From: Ruminococcus flavefaciens
GTDB taxonomy: Bacteria; Bacillota; Clostridia; Oscillospirales; Ruminococcaceae
Direction of reading: 5' to 3'
Assembly: GCF_900119075.1 (NCBI RefSeq)
Contig: NZ_FPIP01000003.1
Location: 124,001-188,000, forward strand
Length of the DNA stretch: 64,000 bases
The notes beneath the pieces are model-generated. The model was not told the origin of the DNA. It worked only from the letters and a program-made list of their open reading frames with translations, and ran no database searches. Positions 18,265 to 27,530 of this stretch are shown here, piece by piece (the stretch's first letter is position 1; each line of letters opens with the position of its first letter). The position numbers and the translations under genes were made by a program.

Positions 18265-18504
18265 TCACAGATGTGAATGGAATGTACGGGAAATAACGTC
18301 GTCCTGCTGCTCTTTGGTGAGCTTTACAAAGTTTACTGCATAGCCCGAAACTCTTACTGTGAGCTGTGGGTACTTCTCAGGGTGAGCCTGAGCGTCAAGG
18401 AGAGTTTCACGGGTGAAAACATTTACGTTGAGGTGGTGTCCGCCTTTTTCAACGTAGCCGTCAAGAAGCTCTATAAGGTTGTCTATCTGTTTTTCATTAT
18501 TCAT
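18265..18504 (-). CDS. Separate glycyl-radical subunit of pyruvate formate-lyase
   Basis: The 79-aa protein is the C-terminal glycyl-radical domain of pyruvate formate-lyase. It starts with the region aligned to [20 protein letters not shown], contains the radical loop RVSGYAVNF with Gly54 as the radical site, and ends with the usual RTFHSHL. It has its own ribosome binding site, AAAGGAGG, 6 bases before ATG 18504, and starts 25 bases after the stop of the main gene in another frame. GrcA/YfiD proteins look similar but act as spare parts for full-length enzymes; here the main enzyme lacks this domain, so the small subunit should be essential for activity. It must be activated by a PflA enzyme, which is not in the window. 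Confidence 0.9.
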   Translation of the reverse strand: MNNEKQIDNLIELLDGYVEKGGHHLNVNVFTRETLLDAQAHPEKYPQLTVRVSGYAVNFVKLTKEQQDDVISRTFHSHL

Positions 18505-18529
18505 AAAATTCCTCCTTTTATACTCCGTA

Positions 18530-20635
18530 TCAGATTTGTTTTTTGAGCTTGTCCAGATCAAGATCTCCGGCGAAAACCTCCATGTCCTTACCGAGAGCAT
18601 TTGGAACTATGGAGAAGGTATTGGAGATACCGTCCTGTGCGTGTCTGAAAGGCAGTTTAGCTACAGACGAGAGCGAAGCTACAGCGCCGTGAGTGTCTCT
18701 GCCGTGCATCGGGTTAGCTCCCGGAGCCAGCGGAACTCCCTGCTTTCTGCCGTCGGGAGTATTTCCTGTTTTCTTGCCATATACGACGTTTGAAGTAATT
18801 GTAAGAATTGACATTGTGGGCACACTGTCACGGTAGGTGTGATGCTTTCTTATGCAGTCCATGAACTTGCGGACTACAGTTACCGCTATCTGATCGACAC
18901 GGTCGTCATTGTTGCCGTACTTCGGGAAGTCTCCCTCTATCTCATAGTCGACTACCACGTTCTTTGCAATGCTTGTAACGTTGCCTGCCTTGTCCTTTAT
19001 TTCGATATCCCTGCGGATAGGTTTAACCTTAGCATACTTTATTGCTGAGAGTGAATCGGCAACTACCGAAAGTCCTGCGATACCTGTTGCGAAGTAACGC
19101 TTTACATCACGGTCGTGGAGTGCCATCTGAAGTCTTTCGTAGCTGTATTTATCATGCATATAATGTATAACGTTCAGAGTGTTGACGTAAAGTCCTGCCA
19201 GCCACTCCATCATATCTATGTACTTTTCCCATACATCGTCAAAGTCAAGGTACTCACTGTCAACAGGTCTGAACTTCGGACCAACCTGTATGCCGAGGCG
19301 CTCGTCCACACCGCCGTTTATAGCGTAGAGCAGACACTTTGCAAGGTTTGCTCTTGCTCCGAAGAACTGCATTTCCTTGCCCACTACCATTGAGGATACG
19401 CAGCAGGCGATAGCATAGTCGTCGCCGTGAACTACTCTCATCATGTCGTCGTTCTCATACTGGATAGAAGATGTTTTTATCGACATCTTAGCACAGTATT
19501 CCTTGAACTTCCTCGGGAGCTTTGTTGACCAGAGAATAGTCATATTCGGCTCGGGAGCTGTGCCAAGGTTCTCCAGTGTGTGGAGGTATCTGAAACTGTT
19601 CTTTGTAACGAGGTGGTGACCGTCAACGTCAACGCCGCCGATAGACTCTGTTATCCATGTGGGATCACCTGAGAAAAGCTCGTTGTACTCAGGAGTACGT
19701 GCGAACTTTACGATACGGAGCTTCATAATGAAGTGGTCGATTATCTCCTGTGCCTGTTCCTCGGTGAGAATACCCTTGTCAAGGTCACGCTGAATGAATA
19801 TATCGAGAAATGTGGAAGTTCTTCCCAGTGACATAGCCGCACCGTTCTGCTCCTTGACAGCGGCAAGGTAGCCGAAGTAGAGCCACTGAACTGCTTCCTT
19901 AGCGTTTGCGGCAGGCTTTGAGATATCAAAGCCGTATATCTCGCCCAGCTTCTTGAGATCCTGCAATGCGCGGACCTGCTCTGCAAGTTCCTCGCGGAGA
20001 CGGATATTCTTGGAAGTCATTCTTACCAGTGAAGTATCTATCTGGTGCTTCTTGTCCTCGATAAGGAGATCAACACCGTAGAGTGCTACACGTCTGTAGT
20101 CGCCGATGATACGGCCTCTGCCGTAAGCGTCGGGAAGTCCTGTCAGGATAGCCGAATGACGTGCAAGTCTCATCTCGGGAGTGTATGCGTCGAAAACGCC
20201 CTGATTGTGAGTTTTTCTGTACTTTGTGAATATCTCGACTACAGAGGGATCGACCTCGTAGCCGTATTCCTTGCAGGCCTGCTGAGCCATTCTGATACCG
20301 CCGAAGGGCTGTAATGCGCGCTTGAAGGGCTTGTCCGTCTGGAGACCTACTATCTGCTCCAGATCCTTTTCAATGTAGCCTGCGCCGTGTGAAGTTATTG
20401 TTGATATGATCTTGGTGTCCATGTCAAGGACTCCGCCTGCTTCGCGCTCCTGTCGGGAGAGATCCATGACCTTGTCCCATAGCTTTTTTGTTGCCTCGGT
20501 AGGAGGTGCGAGGAAGCTTTCGTCGCCCTCATAAGGAGTGTAATTCTTTTTGATGAAGTCTCTGACGTTTACAGAAGTATGACTCCAGCGGCCCTCTGTA
20601 AAGCCGTCCCATTCCTTTTGCCATGCGTTGAACAT
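18530..20635 (-). CDS. pflB: Pyruvate formate-lyase main subunit lacking the glycyl-radical domain
   Basis: The 701-aa protein converts pyruvate and CoA to formate and acetyl-CoA. It has the full barrel from [12 protein letters not shown] to the conserved [10 protein letters not shown], with the catalytic cysteine pair Cys411-Cys412 in [10 protein letters not shown]. Instead of continuing into the glycyl-radical loop it adds a 17-residue tail ending DKLKKQI and stops. Normal enzymes are about 740-760 residues; the missing part is exactly the 79-aa protein encoded next. Strong promoter at 20673-20701. First gene of the fermentation operon with adhE, a kinase and a formate channel. Confidence 0.95.
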   Translation of the reverse strand: MFNAWQKEWDGFTEGRWSHTSVNVRDFIKKNYTPYEGDESFLAPPTEATKKLWDKVMDLSRQEREAGGVLDMDTKIISTITSHGAGYIEKDLEQIVGLQTDKPFKRALQPFGGIRMAQQACKEYGYEVDPSVVEIFTKYRKTHNQGVFDAYTPEMRLARHSAILTGLPDAYGRGRIIGDYRRVALYGVDLLIEDKKHQIDTSLVRMTSKNIRLREELAEQVRALQDLKKLGEIYGFDISKPAANAKEAVQWLYFGYLAAVKEQNGAAMSLGRTSTFLDIFIQRDLDKGILTEEQAQEIIDHFIMKLRIVKFARTPEYNELFSGDPTWITESIGGVDVDGHHLVTKNSFRYLHTLENLGTAPEPNMTILWSTKLPRKFKEYCAKMSIKTSSIQYENDDMMRVVHGDDYAIACCVSSMVVGKEMQFFGARANLAKCLLYAINGGVDERLGIQVGPKFRPVDSEYLDFDDVWEKYIDMMEWLAGLYVNTLNVIHYMHDKYSYERLQMALHDRDVKRYFATGIAGLSVVADSLSAIKYAKVKPIRRDIEIKDKAGNVTSIAKNVVVDYEIEGDFPKYGNNDDRVDQIAVTVVRKFMDCIRKHHTYRDSVPTMSILTITSNVVYGKKTGNTPDGRKQGVPLAPGANPMHGRDTHGAVASLSSVAKLPFRHAQDGISNTFSIVPNALGKDMEVFAGDLDLDKLKKQI

Positions 20636-20660
20636 TATTGAATCGCCTCTTTGTTATTTT

Positions 20661-20701
20661 TTTATCAATGTTATAATACCACATTGATAAAGTTTTGTCA
20701 A
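20661..20701 (-). promoter_or_regulatory. pflB promoter embedded in inverted repeats
   Basis: On the minus strand TTGACA (20696-20701) and TATTAT (20673-20678) are spaced by 17 bases. A 10-bp perfect inverted repeat, TTTATCAATG (20661-20670) and CATTGATAAA (20682-20691), brackets the -10. A second dyad, TTGACAAAACTTTATCAA, covers the -35 and spacer. The layout suggests control by a redox or metabolite regulator, not identified. Confidence 0.8.
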
Positions 20702-20735
20702 TATATGTTAGCTTCGGATAACGAAATGAATTGAT

Positions 20736-20896
20736 AATTAAAGTCTTCTTCAGTTGTTTTATCGAGAATAATAACAGGAGAGTCCTTCATTATAGCTCTT
20801 GCAATGGAAATACGCTGTTTCCGCCGCCGAAAGGCTTGCACTGCCCTCATCGATAACCGTATCATATCCGTCGGGCAGGCTCATTATAAAGTCATT
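20736..20896 (-). pseudogene. ABC transporter ATPase relic (frameshifted fragment)
   Basis: The minus strand reads the nucleotide-binding domain of an ABC half-transporter: NDFIMSLPDGYDTVIDEG and SASLS, then a frameshift at the LSGG signature (about 20820-20835), then RKQRISIARAIMKDSPVIIL with Walker B. Only about 50 codons remain. It lies between pflB and an intact TetR/ABC cassette on the other strand. A short stretch at about 20899-20930 on the plus strand resembles the 3' end of the intact ABC gene near 25.07 kb, so this interval is a scrambled ABC remnant. Confidence 0.75.
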
Positions 20897-20942
20897 TGAT
20901 CTATGGTGTTACAAAACGAGACTGAGTATTTATTCTTTACTA

Positions 20943-20971
20943 TTGACAAAAATATTAGTATATGCTAAAAT
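20943..20971 (+). promoter_or_regulatory. Promoter of the TetR-ABC operon with embedded TTAG box
   Basis: TTGACA (20943-20948) and TAAAAT (20966-20971) are spaced by 17 bases, with an extended -10 TG at 20963-20964. The imperfect palindrome TTAGTATATGCTAA (20955-20968) lies between the two hexamers, a place where a bound regulator would block polymerase. A perfect 12-bp palindrome, ATTATCGATAAT, lies at 20981-20992 after the -10. Confidence 0.75.
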
Positions 20972-21015
20972 GATAATTGGATTATCGATAATTCAAATAT
21001 CAAAGGAGCGAAGAA

Positions 21016-21651
21016 ATGTCAACACCTGATACAAGTATTGATCCGCGATTGCTTGCAAGTGCGGAAGAAGAGTTCAGCAAAAATGGATTTATAAAGGCCG
21101 AGCTCAAAACTATATGTGAAAATGCAGATATCACAACAGGAGCGCTATATAAGCGATACAAAAGTAAAGAGGAACTTTTCTGTGCTGTTGTCAGCGGCAT
21201 AGTGTATGAACTTAACGCTTTTGTAGACAGCAGATCGGATATCGATTTTTCTGCACTCAGCAATGAAGATATAATTGCGTCCTGGACTATGACGTATGAG
21301 AATTTTATTCCGATGTTCAAGCTGCTTTATGACAACAGAGTCACATTCACCCTGCTTATTGATAAAGCGGCAGGAACAAGATATGAAAATTTCAGTCATG
21401 AATTTGTGGCAAAGCTTAGTTACGCCTACGAGAAATTCTATGACGAAGCTAAAAAACGCGGACTCGCAAAGGCTGATGTTACACGGGAAGAATTCCATGT
21501 TCTCATTTCCTCATACTGGACCTGCGTATGCGAACCTTTTATCCATAAGATGTCATGGAAGAAAATACAGGAACACTGCCGCGTAATGTGCAGATTTTTC
21601 AACTGGAGAGATGTTATAATTATAGAAGGAGGAAAAGACAATGTTCAGTAA
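21016..21651 (+). CDS. TetR/AcrR-family transcriptional regulator
   Basis: The 211-aa protein has an N-terminal helix-turn-helix with the TetR signature: LLASAEEEFSKNGFIKAELK, TTGALYKRYKSKEELFCAVV (residues about 11-62). The all-helical C-terminal ligand domain ends with VMCRFFNWRDVI. AAAGGAGC precedes ATG 21016. Its end overlaps the start of the ABC gene, so it is autoregulated with the transporter, probably through the operators at 20955-20992. Ligand unknown. Confidence 0.9.
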   Translation: MSTPDTSIDPRLLASAEEEFSKNGFIKAELKTICENADITTGALYKRYKSKEELFCAVVSGIVYELNAFVDSRSDIDFSALSNEDIIASWTMTYENFIPMFKLLYDNRVTFTLLIDKAAGTRYENFSHEFVAKLSYAYEKFYDEAKKRGLAKADVTREEFHVLISSYWTCVCEPFIHKMSWKKIQEHCRVMCRFFNWRDVIIIEGGKDNVQ

Positions 21652-23383
21652 GATCAAGCCCTATATGGGCAGATATATCAAATATACATATGCGGCACTG
21701 GCGACAATGTTAATAGCACTTATCGCATCAGCTGTACCTTTTTTTCTGATATATCGTATCATTCAGCCGTTGCTTGATGGTAAAAAGCTATCAGCAGCGT
21801 ATTATACAGGTCATATCGTTTTAATTTTTATATGTATGTTAGCATATGCTATCTTATATGTTCTGGGGCTTAAGTTCTCACATATTGCAGCATTCAATAC
21901 ATTGAAAAATCTCCGTATTTCATTGCAGAAAAAGCTGGAACGTCAGCCGCTTGGCACGATTCAGGATATGGGAAACGGTAGGATAAAAAAGCTTTTTACT
22001 GATGATATTGATCAGGTCGAGCTACTGCTTGCACACGCTATACCGGAGGGAATAGCAAATCTATCTATGGCACTTATCGCAATAGTTTGCATGTTCTTTG
22101 CCAACTGGAAGCTTGCACTGCTGTCCCTTTGTTCTCTGCCGTTTGGCCTGTTTGCAATGGGTATGATGTTCAAGGCCGGTATGGCGAAAATGAACGATTA
22201 CTATACTGCCGCCGCAAAGATGAATTCAACGATCATAGAGTATGTAAATGGTATGGAAGTCGTCAAGGTTTTCGGTCGGGACGGAGAATCATACAAGCGC
22301 TACGAGAGCGATATCAAAAGCTACCGGGATTTTACCCTTGCGTGGTACAAGATCTGCTGGCCGTGGATGGCTCTTTACAGTGCGCTCATTCCGTGCGTAG
22401 CACTAGTTATGCTGCCTGTGGGTACACTGATGGTCATAAACGGTTCGGTTACTCTGGCTGATCTGGTATTGGTATTCTGCCTGACGCTGTCTATAGGTGT
22501 GCCGCTGCTGAAAGCGCTGAACTTTGCTGGCAAATTTCCGCAGCTTAATTACAAAGTTGATGAGATTGAAAAGGCTATGGACAATGAACCATTGCATTCC
22601 AACGGCAACTCGTTTACAGGCAGTTCGCATATCGTACAATTTGATGACGTTCGCTTTGCCTATAAGGAACAGGAAGTTCTGCACGGTGTTTCATTGGAAC
22701 TTGGTGAGGGTACGTTCACTGCTCTGGTGGGGGAATCAGGCAGCGGCAAATCTACCCTTGCAAAGCTGCTGGTGCATTATTACGACCTGAACGGCGGAAC
22801 GATCACACTTGGCGGTCAGGACATCACGGATATGAGCATTGAAGCGCTGAACGACAATATCTCCTATGTTTCGCAGGAGCAGTTTTTATTCAATACAACG
22901 CTGTATGAAAATATTCTTATCGGTAAGCCTGATGCAAGACGTGAGGATGTCTTAGCGGCTGCTGAAAAAGCTCAGTGCAATGAGTTCCTTGAACGTCTGC
23001 CGAAAGGTATCGACACAATGGCAGGTGACGGCGGCAAAATGCTTTCCGGCGGCGAACGTCAGCGCATATCTCTTGCGAGAGCAATACTGAAAAATGCTCC
23101 TGTAATCGTCCTCGACGAAGCAACGGCATTCATAGATCCGGAGAATGAGGAAAAAATGAATGCTGCTATTGCTGAGATCATCAAGGGCAAAACAGTTCTT
23201 GTCATCGCACACCGCCTGCAGACTATAGTTAATGCTGACAAAATATGCGTGATGAAGAACGGAAATATTATCGCCGCCGACACACATGAAAAGCTTCTGC
23301 AGAGCTGTGATGAGTATGAAAAGCTCTGGAACAGCAGTGAAGCAAGAGCTAACTGGACTATCGGAAATGAGGTGAGAGCATGA
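21641..23383 (+). CDS. ABC transporter half-subunit (permease-ATPase fusion), first of a pair
   Basis: The 580-aa protein has a six-helix transmembrane domain (about residues 15-310) and an ATPase domain with Walker A GESGSGKST, signature LSGGERQRISLARAIL and Walker B VIVLDEATAF. It starts within the last codons of the TetR gene after GAAGGAGG and ends in an ATGA overlap with its partner, so the two should form a heterodimer. The pair resembles YbtP/YbtQ and IrtA/IrtB, exporter-fold proteins that import siderophores, by domain order and context; the substrate is inference. Confidence 0.9.
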   Translation: MFSKIKPYMGRYIKYTYAALATMLIALIASAVPFFLIYRIIQPLLDGKKLSAAYYTGHIVLIFICMLAYAILYVLGLKFSHIAAFNTLKNLRISLQKKLERQPLGTIQDMGNGRIKKLFTDDIDQVELLLAHAIPEGIANLSMALIAIVCMFFANWKLALLSLCSLPFGLFAMGMMFKAGMAKMNDYYTAAAKMNSTIIEYVNGMEVVKVFGRDGESYKRYESDIKSYRDFTLAWYKICWPWMALYSALIPCVALVMLPVGTLMVINGSVTLADLVLVFCLTLSIGVPLLKALNFAGKFPQLNYKVDEIEKAMDNEPLHSNGNSFTGSSHIVQFDDVRFAYKEQEVLHGVSLELGEGTFTALVGESGSGKSTLAKLLVHYYDLNGGTITLGGQDITDMSIEALNDNISYVSQEQFLFNTTLYENILIGKPDARREDVLAAAEKAQCNEFLERLPKGIDTMAGDGGKMLSGGERQRISLARAILKNAPVIVLDEATAFIDPENEEKMNAAIAEIIKGKTVLVIAHRLQTIVNADKICVMKNGNIIAADTHEKLLQSCDEYEKLWNSSEARANWTIGNEVRA

Positions 23384-25116
23384 TAGGTATGATAAAGCGA
23401 ATCCTTGATGTTTCAGGAAAATACAAGGGTAGGATATACGGAGCAATGGTTCTGTCATTTTTTAAAGGTATGCTGATGAAGGTGCCTGCGATTGCAACAT
23501 TTCTGATCGTATCTGCTTTCATTGACGGCAAGCTTTCAAAGAAAGCCTGTGTTTATGCAGCTATTGCGCTTGTGGGCAGTGTAGCAGTACAGGCACTATT
23601 TCAGAATATCGCCGACAGGTTACAGAGTGCAGCGGGATATATGATTTTCGCGGATATGCGTATGAAGCTGGGAGAGCATCTCCGCCGTATGCCAATGGGA
23701 TTTTTCACAGAAGGCAACATCGGACGCATCAGCTCAGTGCTGTCAACGGATATGGTATTCATAGAGGAAAACTGTATGGCAGTTCTTGCGGATATGATGA
23801 GCTATTTGTTCTCGCAGATAATCATGATCGTGTTCATGTTCTTCTTTGACTGGCGATTGGGATCAGCCTCGCTTGCAGTTACATGCTGCATGATGCTGCT
23901 CGGCAGAGGAATGATAAAAAGCGACCTTTCACACTCAAAGGAAAGACAGGATGCCGCTGAGACACAGACCGAAGCGGTACTGGATTTCACTGAAGGCATC
24001 GGCATAATCAAGACCTATAATCTGCTCGGTGAAAAATCAAAGGAGCTGACAGACAGCTTTGAACACAACTGCAAGGTCAACCTTGAATTTGAGGAGGAAC
24101 ATGCTCCGTGGGCGCGCGGAGTGAACATGATATACGCTGCGGGTACTGTGTTGGTGCTGGCACTTTCGTCATTCTTGTATTTCAAAGGAGCTATGCCTCT
24201 GAATTACTACATCGGTATGCTGCTGTTTCTCTTCGATCTGTTTGTTCCAATCAAGACCTTCTATGATCAGGAAGCGAGGCTGACGGTTATGAGTGCCTGC
24301 ATGGACAGAATAGAGGCTCTGTTTGCTGAGAATGAGCTTGATGACAGCGGTACACAAACGCTGACGGACAGCATTGCACCAGAGATCGAATACAAAAATG
24401 TGACCTTTGCTTACGATAAAAAGGATGTCCTCAAAGACGTATCCTTCAAAGCTGACAAGGGTACGATGACCGCACTGGTCGGACCGTCCGGCGGTGGAAA
24501 ATCCACAATTGCAAGTCTGCTGGCACGGTTCTGGGATATACAGTCAGGTGAGATACTGCTGAGAGGTACAGACATCCGCAATATACCACTTGCTACGCTT
24601 ATGGATAATATAAGTATGGTTTTCCAGAGGGTTTATCTGTTTCAGGATACGGTCTATAACAATATCGCTCTCGGCAGACCTGATGCAAGCCGTGAGGAGA
24701 TCATTGAAGCAGCGAAAAAGGCACGGTGTTATGATTTCATTATGGAACTGCCCGACGGTTTTGATACCGTCATCGGTGAGGGAGGAGCTTCGCTTTCGGG
24801 CGGTCAGGCACAGCGCCTTTCTATCGCAAGGTGTATCCTCAAGGACTCGCCGATTGTCATTCTTGACGAGGCGACTGCAAGCGTTGACGCCGACAACGAG
24901 AGCTATATCCAGCAGGCTATCTCGGAGCTTTGCAAAGGCAAGACTTTGCTTGTAATCGCACACAGGCTCAATACCATTGTCGGTGCAGACAACATCATGG
25001 TCATCAAAGACGGAAAGATAGGTGAGTCGGGCAGTCATGACAGCCTTATGCAAAAGGGCGGCATTTATCATTCTATGGTGACAAAACGAGCAGTCAGCAC
25101 GGGCTGGAGAAATTAA
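23380..25116 (+). CDS. ABC transporter half-subunit (permease-ATPase fusion), second of a pair
   Basis: The 578-aa protein has an N-terminal six-helix domain (about residues 18-300), Walker A GPSGGGKSTIAS, signature LSGGQAQRLSIARCIL, and Walker B IVILDEATAS. It is translationally coupled to the preceding half-transporter. Both subunits have intact ATPase motifs. It ends just before a region with an ATPase relic and a bidirectional terminator. Confidence 0.9.
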   Translation: MIGMIKRILDVSGKYKGRIYGAMVLSFFKGMLMKVPAIATFLIVSAFIDGKLSKKACVYAAIALVGSVAVQALFQNIADRLQSAAGYMIFADMRMKLGEHLRRMPMGFFTEGNIGRISSVLSTDMVFIEENCMAVLADMMSYLFSQIIMIVFMFFFDWRLGSASLAVTCCMMLLGRGMIKSDLSHSKERQDAAETQTEAVLDFTEGIGIIKTYNLLGEKSKELTDSFEHNCKVNLEFEEEHAPWARGVNMIYAAGTVLVLALSSFLYFKGAMPLNYYIGMLLFLFDLFVPIKTFYDQEARLTVMSACMDRIEALFAENELDDSGTQTLTDSIAPEIEYKNVTFAYDKKDVLKDVSFKADKGTMTALVGPSGGGKSTIASLLARFWDIQSGEILLRGTDIRNIPLATLMDNISMVFQRVYLFQDTVYNNIALGRPDASREEIIEAAKKARCYDFIMELPDGFDTVIGEGGASLSGGQAQRLSIARCILKDSPIVILDEATASVDADNESYIQQAISELCKGKTLLVIAHRLNTIVGADNIMVIKDGKIGESGSHDSLMQKGGIYHSMVTKRAVSTGWRN

Positions 25117-25214
25117 AAGGAGAAAAAATTTACTGAAAGCGTTAAAGACGAGGTGATGCGTAAGAATGGGACGTCGTAGCCTGAAACTGTAAGTGACTCT
25201 TATTTAGATTCTTA

Positions 25215-25280
25215 TAAAGATACTTCTGACCATAGACAACGATCCACCTGTATCAAATAATGAAATCAGACAGAAGTATA
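25215..25280 (+). pseudogene. Relic of the 3' end of a DUF4143-type ATPase gene
   Basis: About 66 bases match, with roughly eight differences, the 3' end of the intact ATPase gene at about 57595-57660. Translated, both read KILLT(I/M)DNDPPVS and then IRQKY or IKQKY. No start or upstream part is present, so it is a fragment left by recombination or an earlier insertion. Bases 25117-25214 between the ABC stop and this relic hold an AAAGGAG motif and a short open stretch beginning TESVKDEVMRKNGTS with no start codon, possibly another relic. Confidence 0.75.
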
Positions 25281-25281
25281 G

Positions 25282-25320
25282 AAAAGCCCGTCCGAGTTTT
25301 CAAAACTCAGGCGGGTTTTC
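25282..25320. terminator. Bidirectional terminator between convergent ABC and ECF operons
   Basis: The stem GCCCG-tcc-GAGTTTT pairs with AAAACTC-agg-CGGGT around a one-base loop near 25301, flanked by A-rich and T-rich ends. It separates two convergent operons. Confidence 0.8.
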
Positions 25321-25325
25321 ATTTA

Positions 25326-26819
25326 TCATACTTTACGGAAATACTTGATACGTCCATTTTCAAGGCACATCAGGTACTGACAGCACAAGGAAATAAGTTC
25401 GGGATCGTGAGTAGAAACAATCACTGTTTTTCCTCGTTCTGCAAGCTTTCGCAGCAGACCGCCGACTATTTTCATGTGTCTGTGGTCAAGTCCCGAGGTA
25501 GGTTCATCGAAAAGAAGTATTTCAGCATTTGCGGCAAGTGCTGAGCAAATAGCCGTGCGCTGTTTTTGTCCGCCGGACAATGCCATCGGGTGAGTATTTT
25601 CGAAGCCTGCCAAGCCAAGCTCAGCTATCAGTTTGTCCGCATACTCCTTATCCTCGCTTTTCATTGACAGCAGCACTTCCGCTTCAACGCTGTCCGTGAA
25701 AAGCTGGTGATTTACGTCCTGCATGACCATGTAGCACTTTTTCAGTATGCCTTTGCCAGAGATGCTTTCATTATCAATGTCAAGTTTTACGGGACAGCTT
25801 TTTTCAAGTCCGCATAGACAGCGCAGAAATGTTGATTTTCCCGCGCCGTTTCTTCCGATAAGGCCTGTAACGCTGCCCTGCGGCAAACGCAGTTTGGGAA
25901 TGGAAATGGTGTATTTATCGGAACTCTCAGCAGTGAGCTTCTTTCTGAAAAGCACATATTTCTGCGGCTTATAGGTAAAGTACATATCCCGTATAGTGAC
26001 CGCTTTTTCAAAGGTTGTGTCGGAGCTTCTGCTTTCTGGAGAGAACATCTCTCCGCCGAATTCGCGTATGTACTTTTCTTCCAGTTTTATGGGACGCAAG
26101 CCGTATTGCTGCAGCTCCTCTGATGTCAGTGAACTGAATTCATTTTTATTCCATTCGTGTACTATTTTTCCGTTTTCAAGAAAAACAACGCGGTCAACAA
26201 GGTCTTTCAGATACCATAATCTGTGTTCAGAAATGATAATAGTTTTTCCGTTTTCCTTCCATTTGCGGATAACATTTTTCAGCTCGCCGATTGCTTTCCA
26301 ATCGAGATTAGAAGACGGCTCGTCAAGTATGATGATTTCGGGCATCAATGCAGATACACTGGCGCAGGCTATCTTTTGTTTTTCACCGCCTGAGAGCGCA
26401 AAAAGACTCTTTTCAAGCAGAGCTTCAAGTTCAAGTTCATTTACAACTTCAGCCTTTCTGCGGCATATTTCCGCAGGCGGCAGTCCGATATTTTCCGTAC
26501 CGAAGGTTATCTCACCGTCAGTATCGACTGCAAAAAACTGACTTCTCGGATTCTGGAACACAGTTCCAACCACGCTTGCAAGGTCGTAAAGCTCAGTTTG
26601 GGCAATATCCCTGTCGCTTACAGTAACGCTGCCCGACAGCTCCCCTTTGTAGTAATGCGGAATAAGCCCGTTGATAAGCCTTGTTATGGTAGTCTTTCCG
26701 CAGCCCGAAGCACCGCAGAGCAGAATGGTCTCGCCGTCCTTAATACTCAGTGAAACGTCATGCAACCCTGCTTCTTCCGAGCCCTTATACTGAAAATCCA
26801 CATTTTTTATCTCTATCAT
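25326..26819 (-). CDS. Duplicated ECF transporter ATPase (EcfA1-EcfA2 fusion type)
   Basis: The 497-aa protein has two ABC ATPase domains in tandem. The first (about residues 1-230) has Walker A CGASGCGKTT, signature LSGGEKQKIACASV and Walker B IIILDEPSSNLDW; the second (about 265-495) has GRNGAGKST, LSGGQKQRTAICSAL and ILLFDEPTSGLDH. Such fused ATPases energise ECF importers with EcfT and a membrane S component. It is the last gene of the minus-strand operon and starts six bases after the ecfT stop. Confidence 0.92.
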   Translation of the reverse strand: MIEIKNVDFQYKGSEEAGLHDVSLSIKDGETILLCGASGCGKTTITRLINGLIPHYYKGELSGSVTVSDRDIAQTELYDLASVVGTVFQNPRSQFFAVDTDGEITFGTENIGLPPAEICRRKAEVVNELELEALLEKSLFALSGGEKQKIACASVSALMPEIIILDEPSSNLDWKAIGELKNVIRKWKENGKTIIISEHRLWYLKDLVDRVVFLENGKIVHEWNKNEFSSLTSEELQQYGLRPIKLEEKYIREFGGEMFSPESRSSDTTFEKAVTIRDMYFTYKPQKYVLFRKKLTAESSDKYTISIPKLRLPQGSVTGLIGRNGAGKSTFLRCLCGLEKSCPVKLDIDNESISGKGILKKCYMVMQDVNHQLFTDSVEAEVLLSMKSEDKEYADKLIAELGLAGFENTHPMALSGGQKQRTAICSALAANAEILLFDEPTSGLDHRHMKIVGGLLRKLAERGKTVIVSTHDPELISLCCQYLMCLENGRIKYFRKV

Positions 26820-26825
26820 ATACTA

Positions 26826-27530
26826 TCACCTGAAATACTTTGCTGTGATAAAAATAATAACGCTCACCGCAAATATCCCTATCATAATGAAGTCCGCCGC
26901 TTTCATTTTCAGCTCATAGGGGCTTGTACGCTTTACGGGAGCTCCTAGACCTCTTGTTACTGCCGCCGCAGACAGCTCCTCGCCTATGCTTATGCATGAG
27001 AACATCAGCGGTATCATACGGTATTCTATCATCTTCGTGACCTTTCCGCCGCCCAGTGATATCCCGCGCATTTTCATAGCGTCGTTTATTGAAGAATACT
27101 CCTCTTTTATGGTCGGGAAGAAGCGCATAACAACTGCAAGTGAAATTGATATCCCGTCGGGAACGTGCATTTTCTGCATAGCCGACATGAATTCGCCTAT
27201 CTTTGTTGTCCTTATGACATACCATGCGGTTATCATAGCAGGCAGGAACTGGGCTACTATTCCGCAGTAACCCACAAGTATGGCGGAGAATATGCCTGTG
27301 GAACTTTCCGATATGCAGTATTTCAGCAGAAGTAAAGAGGCTCCGTAAAACACCGTAAAACGAAAGGCTGAGGCGTATTTCCCTTCTGTTACCAGCAGAA
27401 GTATGGGTATCAGAGTTACCATAATGCGTATGCCCCATTCAAGGGGAGTTATCGCATTGACCATGACGATAAATGATACCGCAAATATCATAAAAAGCTT
27501 TGTGCGCGGATCAAGGCTTATTTTTATCAT
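26826..27530 (-). CDS. ecfT: ECF transporter transmembrane coupling protein EcfT
   Basis: The 234-aa protein starts with DPRTKLFMIFAVSFIVM, typical of EcfT, has about five hydrophobic helices, and carries the Ala-Arg-Gly coupling motifs in altered form: MKMRGISLGGGK and AAAVTRGLGAPVKR. These contact the ATPases. Its start overlaps the stop of the S-component gene (ATGA). Confidence 0.92.
   Translation of the reverse strand: MIKISLDPRTKLFMIFAVSFIVMVNAITPLEWGIRIMVTLIPILLLVTEGKYASAFRFTVFYGASLLLLKYCISESSTGIFSAILVGYCGIVAQFLPAMITAWYVIRTTKIGEFMSAMQKMHVPDGISISLAVVMRFFPTIKEEYSSINDAMKMRGISLGGGKVTKMIEYRMIPLMFSCISIGEELSAAAVTRGLGAPVKRTSPYELKMKAADFIMIGIFAVSVIIFITAKYFR

Noticed and set aside
18265..18504. 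GrcA/YfiD-type spare-part protein
   Set aside because: The spare-part model needs a full-length enzyme; the adjacent main subunit lacks the domain altogether.
18505..18532. Sequencing error or simple frameshift splitting pflB
   Set aside because: The two parts are separated by a stop, 25 bases and a strong ribosome binding site, and each has its own extra residues at the junction; a single indel would not give this.
20661..20701. Rex operator at pflB
   Set aside because: The expected TTGTTAA-N4-TTAACAA type pattern is not present; the dyads differ.
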